The position numbers were made by a program, and so were the translations under genes. The notes below the pieces were generated by a model, which was not told the DNA's origin, made no database searches, and was given only the letters and a program-made list of their open reading frames with translations. Positions 14,064 to 21,449 of a stretch of DNA of 35,027 nt are shown piece after piece. The stretch's first letter is position 1; each line of letters opens with the position of its first letter. Source of the stretch: Hyphomicrobiales bacterium (GTDB lineage: Bacteria > Pseudomonadota > Alphaproteobacteria > Rhizobiales > Phreatobacteraceae); assembly GCA_017304475.1 (NCBI GenBank), contig JAFKKV010000053.1, forward strand, positions 1-35,027, read 5' to 3'.

Positions 14064-16544
14064 TCAGGCGGCCTGCGGGGTCGTCCCGCCCGCCGGCCGC
14101 CCCACGCTAAGGATGGCGTCAAAGAACAGCCCCGGCCGCCCCCACAGCGAGTTGATGAAAATCGCCGTAACACTGACGGCCATCGCGGCCATCGCCCACA
14201 CCGGATAGACCAGCCCTGTCGCGGCGATGGGAATGCCAATGCCGTTGAACAGGAAGGCGAGGGTCACGTTCTGCAGCATCTTGCGGTAGCTGTAGCGACT
14301 GATCTCGCGGGCGGCAGGGATCGCGTCAAGGCGGTTCGACAGGATGATGATGTCGGCCGCTTCGATCGCGATATCGGTGCCGCCGCCCATCGCGATGCCG
14401 ACGTCGGCCTGCATCAGCGCCGGTGCGTCGTTGATACCGTCGCCGACCATGGCGACACGATTGCCGCCCGCCTGCATGCGCCGCACGACCTCGGCCTTGC
14501 CGTCCGGCAGGACGCCGGCATGCACCGCGTCGATACTGCCCGCTTCGCGGGCTATCTTCAGAGCGGCACGCTCATTGTCGCCGGTGAGCAGGACCAGCCG
14601 CATACCGGCCTCCTTGAGCCGGGCCAGCGCCTTGCGGGCCTCCGGCTTCAGTTCGTCGCCCAGAGCGACGACCCCGATGATCTGGCGGTTGCGGCCCACC
14701 GCGATGACCGTCCGTCCGGCCTCCTCGAGCGACGCGATCCGGTCGACGAAGCGTTCCAGGTCGACACCTTGCGACCGCACGAAAGCGGGGTTTCCGACGA
14801 CGACCTCAGCGCCGCTGATCCGGGCGACGACGCCCTTGCCGGGTATGGCCTCGAAGGTTTCCACATCGGGCGGCACGGCACCGCGCTCGAACGCGGCCTT
14901 GACGATCGCCTGGGCCAGCGGGTGCTCGGACGACGACTCGGCCGCTGCGGCCAGCGCCAGGAGTTCATCCTCGGTTGCCTCGCTGACCTCGATCTCGAGG
15001 ACGGCCGGGCGCCCTTCGGTGAGCGTGCCGGTCTTATCCAGGATGATCGTTTTGACGAGCCGGAAGCCTTGGAAGGCCTCACCGGTTCGCATCAGGAGTC
15101 CCTGCTCGGCGGCCGCTCCGGCGCCCCGAACGATCGCGAGCGGCGCCGAGATGCCGACTGCGCAAGGATAGCCCATCACGAGCACGCTCAGGCCGGCAAA
15201 CACCGCGCGTTCGACATCGACCGCTCCGGTCAGAAACCAGGAGCCGATGAGCCAGCCGACCGTCGCGACCGCGGACACGATCAGCACCGCCGGGGTGTAC
15301 ACGCGCAGGACCCGGTCCACGAGGTGCAGGAGGCCCGGCTTCAAGGCCCGCGCGTCTTCAACTTCACGGATCACCTTGCGCAGGAAGCTTTCCTCCCCGA
15401 CAGCCGTGACCTCGACGAGAAGGGTCCCGGTCCCATTGATCGAGCCGCCGACGACGGTGTCGCCTTCCTGCTTCTCCACCGGGATGGGCTCGCCGGTGAC
15501 GAAGGACTGGTCGACGCCCGAATGGCCGCTCACCACCGTGCCGTCGACCGGGACACGCTCACCGGGCCGGATCCGGACCCGGTCGCCGACCGAAACCTCC
15601 TCGATCGGGACGTCGATCTCGTTCGGGACGTCGATCTCTTGGCCGTCGCGCACGATCCGCGCCGTTTCCGGCTGCAGGTCGATGAGGCGCTTGACGGCCT
15701 GGGAACTGCGCGTCTTGACGATCAGCGAGAGCCATTCCGAGAAGATGTGATAGGTCGTCACCATGACGGTGACGGCGAAGAAAGCAGCGGTCGGATAGTT
15801 CCGCACATCGGCAAGAAATCCGATGAGCCCGCCGACGATGCCAGCGAACGCGCCCGTTTCCAGCAGGACGTGCTGGTTGAGGATGCCGCGACGCAGCGCA
15901 GCGAATGCCATCCTGAGGATGTGCAGACCCACGCCAAAGACGAGGATCAGGGCTATCGCCCCGACGACGAACGGCGTCGCCTCGGCGAACCATGGCTGCA
16001 TCTTGAGCGGGAACAGCGCGAGCGCCAGCGCGCTCAACACGACCGTGCCCGTGACGGCCGGCCACAGGCCGCGCGCTCGCAGCACGAGAAAGACCAGGGC
16101 CAGCAGACTGGCGAAGACGACACCATGCAGGACGATCGCTCCCAAGCCCGTCGGATGGGCGATCAGCGCAATCGACGCCAGACTGAAGGCGGTTGCGATC
16201 AGGAACCGCCGGCCCTCATTGACGAGGTCACGCTCCTCTTCCTCGAAGGGCCGCAGCTTGCGCGGGTCGGAGACCGTGTAGCCGATCTCGCGCAGCGTCT
16301 TGAACAGCTCCTCGGGCCGCGCCAGCCGCGGATCGTATTCGACCAGCGCCTGCTCGTGCGTCAGGCTGACCGCGACCTTGTCGACGCCGGGATGCGCTCC
16401 CAGCGCCTTCTCGATCGTGCCGGTGCATAGCGAGCAGTGAAGCCCTCCGATCCGCGCGCGAATTCTGGTTCGATCAGGCCGATCGGACGGTTCTTCCGTC
16501 CAGGGGCGAGAAGAGGCCTTGATCGGTACGGCGATGCTTGACAT
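14064..16544 (-). CDS. P1B-type heavy-metal ATPase with a YPC motif
   Basis: An ATP-driven metal exporter of the inner membrane, 826 residues. It has an N-terminal HMA domain (about 28-95; GGLHCSLCTGTIEKAL, C37 and C40), eight expected membrane helices, the actuator motif TGE at 350-352, the phosphorylation site DKTGT at 503-507, SEHP at 539-542 and GDGINDAPAL near the end of the P domain. The TM6 metal site reads GYPCAVG (Y459-P460-C461) instead of CPC, TPC or SPC. TM7 has FNGIG rather than the YN of Cu(I) pumps and TM8 has MAVSV rather than MSS, so metal specificity cannot be read from known classes. GAGGAGG precedes the ATG. It follows the MerR-HMA regulator by 81 bases on the same strand and is probably induced by it. 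Confidence 0.92.
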   Translation of the reverse strand: MSSIAVPIKASSRPWTEEPSDRPDRTRIRARIGGLHCSLCTGTIEKALGAHPGVDKVAVSLTHEQALVEYDPRLARPEELFKTLREIGYTVSDPRKLRPFEEEERDLVNEGRRFLIATAFSLASIALIAHPTGLGAIVLHGVVFASLLALVFLVLRARGLWPAVTGTVVLSALALALFPLKMQPWFAEATPFVVGAIALILVFGVGLHILRMAFAALRRGILNQHVLLETGAFAGIVGGLIGFLADVRNYPTAAFFAVTVMVTTYHIFSEWLSLIVKTRSSQAVKRLIDLQPETARIVRDGQEIDVPNEIDVPIEEVSVGDRVRIRPGERVPVDGTVVSGHSGVDQSFVTGEPIPVEKQEGDTVVGGSINGTGTLLVEVTAVGEESFLRKVIREVEDARALKPGLLHLVDRVLRVYTPAVLIVSAVATVGWLIGSWFLTGAVDVERAVFAGLSVLVMGYPCAVGISAPLAIVRGAGAAAEQGLLMRTGEAFQGFRLVKTIILDKTGTLTEGRPAVLEIEVSEATEDELLALAAAAESSSEHPLAQAIVKAAFERGAVPPDVETFEAIPGKGVVARISGAEVVVGNPAFVRSQGVDLERFVDRIASLEEAGRTVIAVGRNRQIIGVVALGDELKPEARKALARLKEAGMRLVLLTGDNERAALKIAREAGSIDAVHAGVLPDGKAEVVRRMQAGGNRVAMVGDGINDAPALMQADVGIAMGGGTDIAIEAADIIILSNRLDAIPAAREISRYSYRKMLQNVTLAFLFNGIGIPIAATGLVYPVWAMAAMAVSVTAIFINSLWGRPGLFFDAILSVGRPAGGTTPQAA

Positions 16545-16625
16545 AGCGAACCTCCTCGATTGGACGTCAAAGCCATTCTCAGTCCGACGGGCAGGAGCAC
16601 CAGGGTCGTCAACGGGGGCATCATC

Positions 16626-17276
16626 TCACCGGGAGCTGACGACGCGGTATCCGGGCTTTTGAACCGCTGCGACGAGACGATCCTGATCAATGGCCAGCGG
16701 GTCGTAGAGAACCCGCGCCTCGCCTTCCTTGTGGGAGACCTCGGCCGCCTTCACGCCTTGCTGCCGCTCGATCAGCCTCTTGATCGTCTCGGCGCAGCCA
16801 TCGCAACGCATGCCCTCGATCTTCAGCGTCGTCGTCTTCATCTGTGTCTCCACCTGTGAAACCTTGACCGTGCGATGCGAGGGTTCGAGCGCTTCCAGAA
16901 TGGAGCAGGCGCTGAGCGCGCCATGGCCTGGGCAATTGGCCACCACCTGTTCCAAGGCCGCTCGCACGCGTTCGAGTTCGGCAATCTTGCTGTTCACTTC
17001 GGCGATCTTCATCGCGGCCCGCTCGCGCACTTCCGCGCAGTCGCTCTCGGGATGAGCCCTGAGCGACAGCAGTTCTTCGACCTCGCGCAGCGAAAAGCCG
17101 ATCTCCTGGGCTTTGCGGATGAAACGAACGCGCTCGACCGTGTCGGGCGCATAGAGACGGTAACCATCCTGCGGTTTTCGCGGCTGCGGAATGAGCCCGC
17201 GCCGCTCGTAGAAGCGGATCGTCTCCACGTTCACGCCCGCGGCTCGGGCCGCTTTGCCGATGGTCAACGTCTTCAT
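16626..17276 (-). CDS. MerR-family metalloregulator fused to a C-terminal HMA domain
   Basis: A metal-sensing activator of 216 residues. Residues 1-130 are a complete MerR protein: helix-turn-helix GVNVETIRFYERRGL, then a dimer helix with C80, C115 and C124. The spacing (35 residues, then C-x8-C) equals that of Hg(II)-sensing MerR of Tn501. After a linker, residues 147-213 form an HMA domain with GMRCDGC (C158, C161). At codon 146 an internal ATG (16839-16841) is preceded by GGTGGA, so a free HMA protein might also be made. The start has GGAGG eight bases ahead. It probably controls its own promoter at 17295-17326 and the four similar sites nearby. HMA fusion to MerR is not the usual form. 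Confidence 0.9.
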   Translation of the reverse strand: MKTLTIGKAARAAGVNVETIRFYERRGLIPQPRKPQDGYRLYAPDTVERVRFIRKAQEIGFSLREVEELLSLRAHPESDCAEVRERAAMKIAEVNSKIAELERVRAALEQVVANCPGHGALSACSILEALEPSHRTVKVSQVETQMKTTTLKIEGMRCDGCAETIKRLIERQQGVKAAEVSHKEGEARVLYDPLAIDQDRLVAAVQKPGYRVVSSR

Positions 17277-17294
17277 GATCCGAACCTCCGCTGC

Positions 17295-17326
17295 AATATA
17301 GGGTCCGTACTATAGTACAGAGTCAA
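17295..17326 (-). promoter_or_regulatory. MerR-type promoter of the merR-HMA/ATPase genes, overlapping the ABC stop codon
   Basis: Minus strand: TTGACT (17321-17326), dyad CTGTAC-TATA-GTACGG, 20-base spacing, TATATT (17295-17300), the best -10 of the five. The TGA inside TTGACT is the stop codon of the ABC ATPase gene. The expected transcript start falls at or beside the ribosome binding site (GGAGG, 17285-17289), so the leader would be very short. Confidence 0.85.
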
Positions 17327-18057
17327 ACCCTTCCTGGCTTCTCGCTCAAACGCTGCAGCCGGGGCGTCAGCAACGTGTCGGTGAGCCGGCCGTCACGGAT
17401 GTGAATGATGCGGTCCGCCAGACCGGCAAGGTCCTCGGCGTGGGTGACCACGATGACGGTCCGCTCGCGGGAGATCTCGCGCAGCAGCTCGTAGACGATC
17501 TGGCCCGAGTGCGAATCGAGATTGCCCGTCGGCTCGTCGGCCAGCACCAGGCGGGGCTCGTTGGCGACGGCACGGGCGATCGCGACGCGCTGCATTTCCC
17601 CGCCTGAGAGCTCGCGCGGCCGATGATTCAGCCGGGGCCCGAGTTGGAAGCGCTCCAACAGAGCCTTCGCGCGCGCCAGCCTGGCCGCCTTCGGAACGTC
17701 GTTGAACTCCATTGGAAGGGCGACGTTCTCCAGCGCCGTCAGGTTCGGGATCAGGTTGAAGGTCTGGAACACGAACCCGACCGTCTGCCGGCGGAAGCGG
17801 GTGAGGTCGGCTTGCGACAGCCGGTTCACGGTCTGCCCGGCCACGATGACGTCGCCGCGCGTCGGCTTGTCCATCCCGCCTATCACGTGCAGCAAGGTCG
17901 ACTTGCCGCTCCCGCTCGGGCCGACGATGGCGACCATGCCGCGCTCGCCGACCTCGAGCGTGACGTCGGAAACCGCGTCCACGACCTCGCGCCCCTTGCG
18001 ATACGATTTCGAAAGGCCGAGGAGCCGCACGGCCGGCGTTGCTGTGATCTCAGTCAT
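17323..18057 (-). CDS. ABC exporter ATP-binding protein, MacB/LolD type
   Basis: The nucleotide-binding subunit of a MacB/LolCDE-like type VII ABC system, 244 residues. Walker A GPSGSGKST (46-54), Q-loop VFQTFN (97-102), signature LSGGEMQ (150-156), Walker B LVLADEP (170-176) and switch His at 206 (VVTHAED) are all intact. It starts inside the end of the second permease gene (eight-base overlap) and is the last gene of the three-gene operon. Such systems use ATP to move lipoproteins, peptides or small molecules from the periplasmic side rather than to carry ions across the membrane. Its place in a metal regulon is therefore of interest; the substrate is unknown. Confidence 0.92.
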   Translation of the reverse strand: MTEITATPAVRLLGLSKSYRKGREVVDAVSDVTLEVGERGMVAIVGPSGSGKSTLLHVIGGMDKPTRGDVIVAGQTVNRLSQADLTRFRRQTVGFVFQTFNLIPNLTALENVALPMEFNDVPKAARLARAKALLERFQLGPRLNHRPRELSGGEMQRVAIARAVANEPRLVLADEPTGNLDSHSGQIVYELLREISRERTVIVVTHAEDLAGLADRIIHIRDGRLTDTLLTPRLQRLSEKPGRV

Positions 18058-19312
18058 GTTTCATGGCCTCGAGCGGGGAGAGCCTGATCACTTGCCAGAC
18101 GCCGTAGGCGCTGCCGAGCACGGCGGCGACGAGGGCGGTCAGCACGACGAAACCCACGAGCGGCGCCGAGATATGGCTACCCAGCGTGAGGCTCTCGAAC
18201 AGGGGTTTGTAGTGGCTCGGCAGGAATGGCCCGATGCCGAGCGCAAAGAGCCGGCCCGTCACCGCCTCCCCGGCGAACCGGAAGAGGAGAAGCCCGATGA
18301 GGCCGCCGAGCAGGGTGAGCGCGATCGCCTCGGTCAGGAACTGCGCCGTCACCCCGCCGTTGCTCGCGCCGATGGCCTTCAGCGTGCCGATCTCGCGCGC
18401 CCGCTCGCGGACCTGCATCAGGAGCACGAAGAAGACGACAACGATCATCAGGACGATTGCGAGCAGCGCCCCGACCTGGGCGAGTTGGGTGACGGTGCGG
18501 CTCGTGGTGGCGGTGAAGACGGCAGCGCTTTCCGGGGCCAGGACGTCCGCCACGTTCCCGACGGTGCCCTTGAGCTGCCGGGCGACGGCCGCGACGTTGT
18601 CGACGGAGTCGACGCGCACGAACAGCCAGGAGATGCCCTGCTCCGTGCCGTAGATGGAACGGAATGTGTCGATGGGCATGAAGAGTTGCAGGTCGCCGAA
18701 CACGTAGCCGCTGGCATACATGCCGATGATGGTGAGCTCCCGCGTCGGGCGGTGCATGCCGTAAATGACGGGATGCGTCCGCGTCGGGTCGATCGTCAGC
18801 TTGGCCCGTCCGAGATCCTCGGCCTTGATCCCGGCCCAGTCGGCATAGCCTTGCCCGATGATGGCGACGTCCTTGCCTGCGTCTTCCGGGGTGAAGTCCC
18901 GCCCGGCGATGATGCGAGGATTGCCGGCCTCGCCATGCGACTCGAGCCGCTTCACGGCGGTCGGCGAAAGCCCGACATGCATGACGAAGTTCGGTGGCGT
19001 AACCGGAGCCATGGCGAGCAGGTAAGGCTCCACCTGGACCACGTGCTCGATCCCGCGCACCTTCTCCAGGACGTCGGGGGGCAAGAGCCGATCCTGGTTG
19101 GTCATGTTGACGTGGCCCATCGAACCCCGCGCGCGGAGTTGCAGGACGGTGTTGACGTCCCGGTTCAGCAGGCCGGTCTGCCGCTGCACGGTGTCGCCGA
19201 TCGACTGCATGGCGAGGAGCAGGAAGAAGGGCACCCCAATCAGCAGCGCGATCAGGATGAGCCGGGGCTTGTTCCGCAGAAGATTGCGCAGGCCGAGGAC
19301 GATCATGCCCAT
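18050..19312 (-). CDS. ABC permease, FtsX/MacB family (second permease)
   Basis: 420 residues. The topology is that of MacB: one N-terminal helix (about 17-40), a periplasmic domain of about 230 residues (MacB_PCD-like), then three C-terminal helices with the FtsX motif (REIGTLKAIGASNGGVTAQF) and the end SPLEAMKHD. GAGGAG precedes the ATG at 19310-19312. It lies 11 bases after the first permease and overlaps the ATPase gene. The two permeases share the fold and the TLKAIGASNG motif but diverge in the periplasmic domain, so they likely form a heterodimer as LolC and LolE do. Confidence 0.9.
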   Translation of the reverse strand: MGMIVLGLRNLLRNKPRLILIALLIGVPFFLLLAMQSIGDTVQRQTGLLNRDVNTVLQLRARGSMGHVNMTNQDRLLPPDVLEKVRGIEHVVQVEPYLLAMAPVTPPNFVMHVGLSPTAVKRLESHGEAGNPRIIAGRDFTPEDAGKDVAIIGQGYADWAGIKAEDLGRAKLTIDPTRTHPVIYGMHRPTRELTIIGMYASGYVFGDLQLFMPIDTFRSIYGTEQGISWLFVRVDSVDNVAAVARQLKGTVGNVADVLAPESAAVFTATTSRTVTQLAQVGALLAIVLMIVVVFFVLLMQVRERAREIGTLKAIGASNGGVTAQFLTEAIALTLLGGLIGLLLFRFAGEAVTGRLFALGIGPFLPSHYKPLFESLTLGSHISAPLVGFVVLTALVAAVLGSAYGVWQVIRLSPLEAMKHD

Positions 19313-19323
19313 GGATGGACTCC

Positions 19324-20523
19324 TCAGAGATCTTTCATGGCTTGGATCGGACTCAGGCGGATTCCCTTGGTGATCGGGTAGACCGAGCCGATCGCCGCGA
19401 AGGCGAGGCCGCCGAGCGCGATGAGCAGAAACGTGGTGGGGCCCACATCGACATCGACACCGAAGGTGGTGCGAAGAACCATCGCGAAGCCGGCAGCCAG
19501 GGCAAGCGCGCCGACAGCCCCCAGTCCCGTCAGGGCGAGAATCTCGGCCAGGAATTGCTTGACGACCTCGCCGTTCGAGGCGCCGATCGCCTTGAGGGTT
19601 CCGATCTCGCGGATGCGCTCGCGCGTGGTGAGGACCATGATGAGGACGACGAGGACACCGCCGATCGCGACGAGCAGGAGCGAGCCGTAGATGGTCGCTG
19701 CCGTGATGCTGCCCAGCGTCGCCCGCGCGGTTGCCACCTGTTCGGCGGCCGTCACGGCATCGACTCCCTTGAGTTGTTGGAGCTCGGCGGTCACCGCTTC
19801 CACATTGTCGATGGAATCGACCGTGACGCGGATCTTGGAGAGCTTGCCGCCGGGGTTGAAAATCCGACGGAAGGTCTCGAGGGGAATGAAGACGTGATTG
19901 TCGCCGAAGGCGTTTCCGGTCGAGTAGATACCGGCCACCCGTAGGACGCGGCCTTCGAGGGTGATGGTTTTGTCGGAGAGACTGGGCTCCGCGCCATTCG
20001 CGCCCGCCATTCGCAGCCGCTCCTGCGCGTAGAGCTTGCCGACGACGGCGACGTCCTGCCCCTCGTCGGGCGCACTCAATCCCCGTCCCGCGACGATCCG
20101 GGCGTTTTCGTAGTCGACCTCGCCGATGGCGCGCATCGGGGCACCAGGCCGCAGCCCGATGATCATCGCATAGGCGTTCGGCACCGACGGATCGACCTGG
20201 GGTGCGTGGACGTATTCCTCGATCTTGATGACGTGGCGGGCGTGGGGAATCCGCCTGATCTCGTCCAGCCTCGCGACGGAAAAGTCCGCGGCACCGATCG
20301 GCTTGTCGCCACCGAAACCTCCTGTTCCGAACGCTCCCGCTTCGCGTAGCTCGACCACAGTCCGGACGTTGGCCTGCAGGCTTTCCAACTGTTCACGGGT
20401 GGCGAGCGCGCCCTGCACCAGTATGGCGAACAGGCCGGTGACAATCGCAAGCAACAGGACGACGACCACGGTCCGGACGCGGCTCCTGAACGGGTTTCTC
20501 AGTCCGCGGATGAAGGCGCTCAT
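19324..20523 (-). CDS. ABC permease, FtsX/MacB family (first permease)
   Basis: 399 residues, first gene of the ABC operon. It has an N-terminal helix (about 15-38), a periplasmic domain (about 40-270; EEYVHAPQVDPSVPNAYAMI, FGDNHVFIPLETFRRIF), and three C-terminal helices with the FtsX motif (REIGTLKAIGASNGEVVKQF), ending SPIQAMKDL. The ATG at 20521-20523 has AGGT close upstream and lies about 47 bases from the predicted transcript start of the promoter at 20577-20608. No periplasmic adaptor (MacA-like) gene is present, so the system resembles LolCDE-like or adaptor-free FtsX exporters more than MacAB. Confidence 0.9.
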   Translation of the reverse strand: MSAFIRGLRNPFRSRVRTVVVVLLLAIVTGLFAILVQGALATREQLESLQANVRTVVELREAGAFGTGGFGGDKPIGAADFSVARLDEIRRIPHARHVIKIEEYVHAPQVDPSVPNAYAMIIGLRPGAPMRAIGEVDYENARIVAGRGLSAPDEGQDVAVVGKLYAQERLRMAGANGAEPSLSDKTITLEGRVLRVAGIYSTGNAFGDNHVFIPLETFRRIFNPGGKLSKIRVTVDSIDNVEAVTAELQQLKGVDAVTAAEQVATARATLGSITAATIYGSLLLVAIGGVLVVLIMVLTTRERIREIGTLKAIGASNGEVVKQFLAEILALTGLGAVGALALAAGFAMVLRTTFGVDVDVGPTTFLLIALGGLAFAAIGSVYPITKGIRLSPIQAMKDL

Positions 20524-20576
20524 GCTTGGACCTGACGGTAACTTGCTTCGCCAGCCTCATTCGGCGGGCAGGTCAG

Positions 20577-20608
20577 ACCCTAACCGCCGTACCGAAGTAC
20601 GGAGTCAA
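20577..20608 (-). promoter_or_regulatory. PmerT-like promoter and MerR operator of the ABC operon
   Basis: Minus strand: TTGACT (20603-20608), dyad CCGTAC-TTCG-GTACGG (20587-20602, perfect 6-bp half-sites), 20-base spacing, TAGGGT (20577-20582). Apart from one extra spacer base it has the layout of the Tn501 merT promoter. It lies back to back with the promoter at 20662. Confidence 0.85.
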
Positions 20609-20661
20609 CTCCGGTGCTCGGGCGGCAACACCGGAAGCCGGACGCGGAGTCAAAAATGCCA

Positions 20662-20693
20662 TTGACCCCGTACCTTGGTCCGGACGCTAGCCT
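20662..20693 (+). promoter_or_regulatory. PmerT-like promoter and MerR operator of the lipoprotein gene
   Basis: Plus strand: TTGACC (20662-20667), dyad CCGTAC-CTTG-GTCCGG (one mismatch in the right half), 20-base spacing, TAGCCT (20688-20693). It diverges from the ABC promoter, 53 bases away. Confidence 0.8.
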
Positions 20694-20725
20694 GCGACCG
20701 TTCGGTTCTGAGGAGGATGATGGCG

Positions 20726-21121
20726 ATGCGACGAAGACGGATTCCGGATCTGTGGCTGATCATGGTCGCCGCCTTGGCGGCAATTCCGCTGCTGGGCTGC
20801 GTCAACTCGGAGGACCCGGCGCAGGCCTTCACCATGGTGGGTGAGGAGCGGGAAGTCCGGGGAATGGTGGCGGACGCGAAGCTCACCCTTTGCGCGCCGC
20901 CCCCGGACAAGGCGGGAACCTGCGAAGGAACGCTCGTCGTCGAGCCCGAAGGCGGAGGAGCAGCCGGTCGGGTCACCGTGAACATCACTCGCGCCGTGAC
21001 GCTTCAGAAGGGCGGCCAAGCGGTGCTTCTCCTGCAGCTTCGCGGAAGCCAGGTGATCGTGAAATACAGGGCGACGAAGGAGGGACCGAGCGTCGCAACC
21101 TCGGTCGTTGCGGCATCGTGA
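20726..21121 (+). CDS. Small lipoprotein under MerR-type control
   Basis: 131 residues beginning MRRRRIPDLW, a lipoprotein signal with lipobox LLGC (C25), then a mature domain of about 105 residues predicted to be mostly beta strands (REVRGMVADAKLTL, GTLVVEPEGG, GRVTVNITRAVTLQ, AVLLLQLRGSQVIVKY), with two further Cys (in TLCAPPP and GTCEG) that may pair. No family was recognised. Three ATGs are possible (20717, 20720, 20726); the last was chosen because AGGAGG at 20711-20716 is nine bases ahead, whereas it touches or nearly touches the others. Its promoter faces away from the ABC operon, so pump and lipoprotein are probably induced together. It could be a lipid-anchored partner of the ABC system. 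Confidence 0.75.
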   Translation: MRRRRIPDLWLIMVAALAAIPLLGCVNSEDPAQAFTMVGEEREVRGMVADAKLTLCAPPPDKAGTCEGTLVVEPEGGGAAGRVTVNITRAVTLQKGGQAVLLLQLRGSQVIVKYRATKEGPSVATSVVAAS

Positions 21122-21263
21122 GTGACTTGAGTCGGGACCAATGCTCAAGGAGCTATTTGCACCATCCTCGCCGGCGGCAGGCTCGTCCAATCGACGCGCA
21201 TCCCCATGCCGCGAGACGTCCCGCCCGGATCGAGACGGCACCGCCATCGAACGATGCAGCGGC

Positions 21264-21295
21264 TTGACTCCGTGCTGCGGTACGGACCGTAGGAC
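21264..21295 (+). promoter_or_regulatory. PmerT-like promoter and MerR operator of the MATE gene
   Basis: Plus strand: TTGACT (21264-21269), dyad CCGTGC-TGCG-GTACGG (one mismatch in the left half), 20-base spacing, TAGGAC (21290-21295). The leader to the MATE ATG is about 150 bases; no gene was found in it. Confidence 0.8.
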
Positions 21296-21449
21296 CGTGG
21301 CGCTAGGTCTGCCACGAGCCCGCTCTTCATGGTTGTTGCGATCTGCGGAACGATCACCGCCCGAACCACGCTCGGGTTCCCCAGCGCTCAGGCCCAAGAG
21401 CGCTTCCCCCTCCTGTCGGCTCGGTCAGACGACTTTCAAAGGCATTGAA

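Noticed and set aside
14520..16430. Plus-strand open frame of 636 codons
   Set aside because: It is antisense to the P-type ATPase gene, is rich in Asp/Arg/His as expected for a shadow frame in GC-rich DNA, and matches no family.
17702..19381. Plus-strand open frame of 559 codons
   Set aside because: It lies across two ABC genes on the other strand and has only low-complexity charged sequence.
20634..20656. A further TTGACT followed by CCG...CCGG on the minus strand between the two divergent promoters
   Set aside because: The dyad is broken and there is no -10 element at 20 bases, so it is at best a decayed operator.
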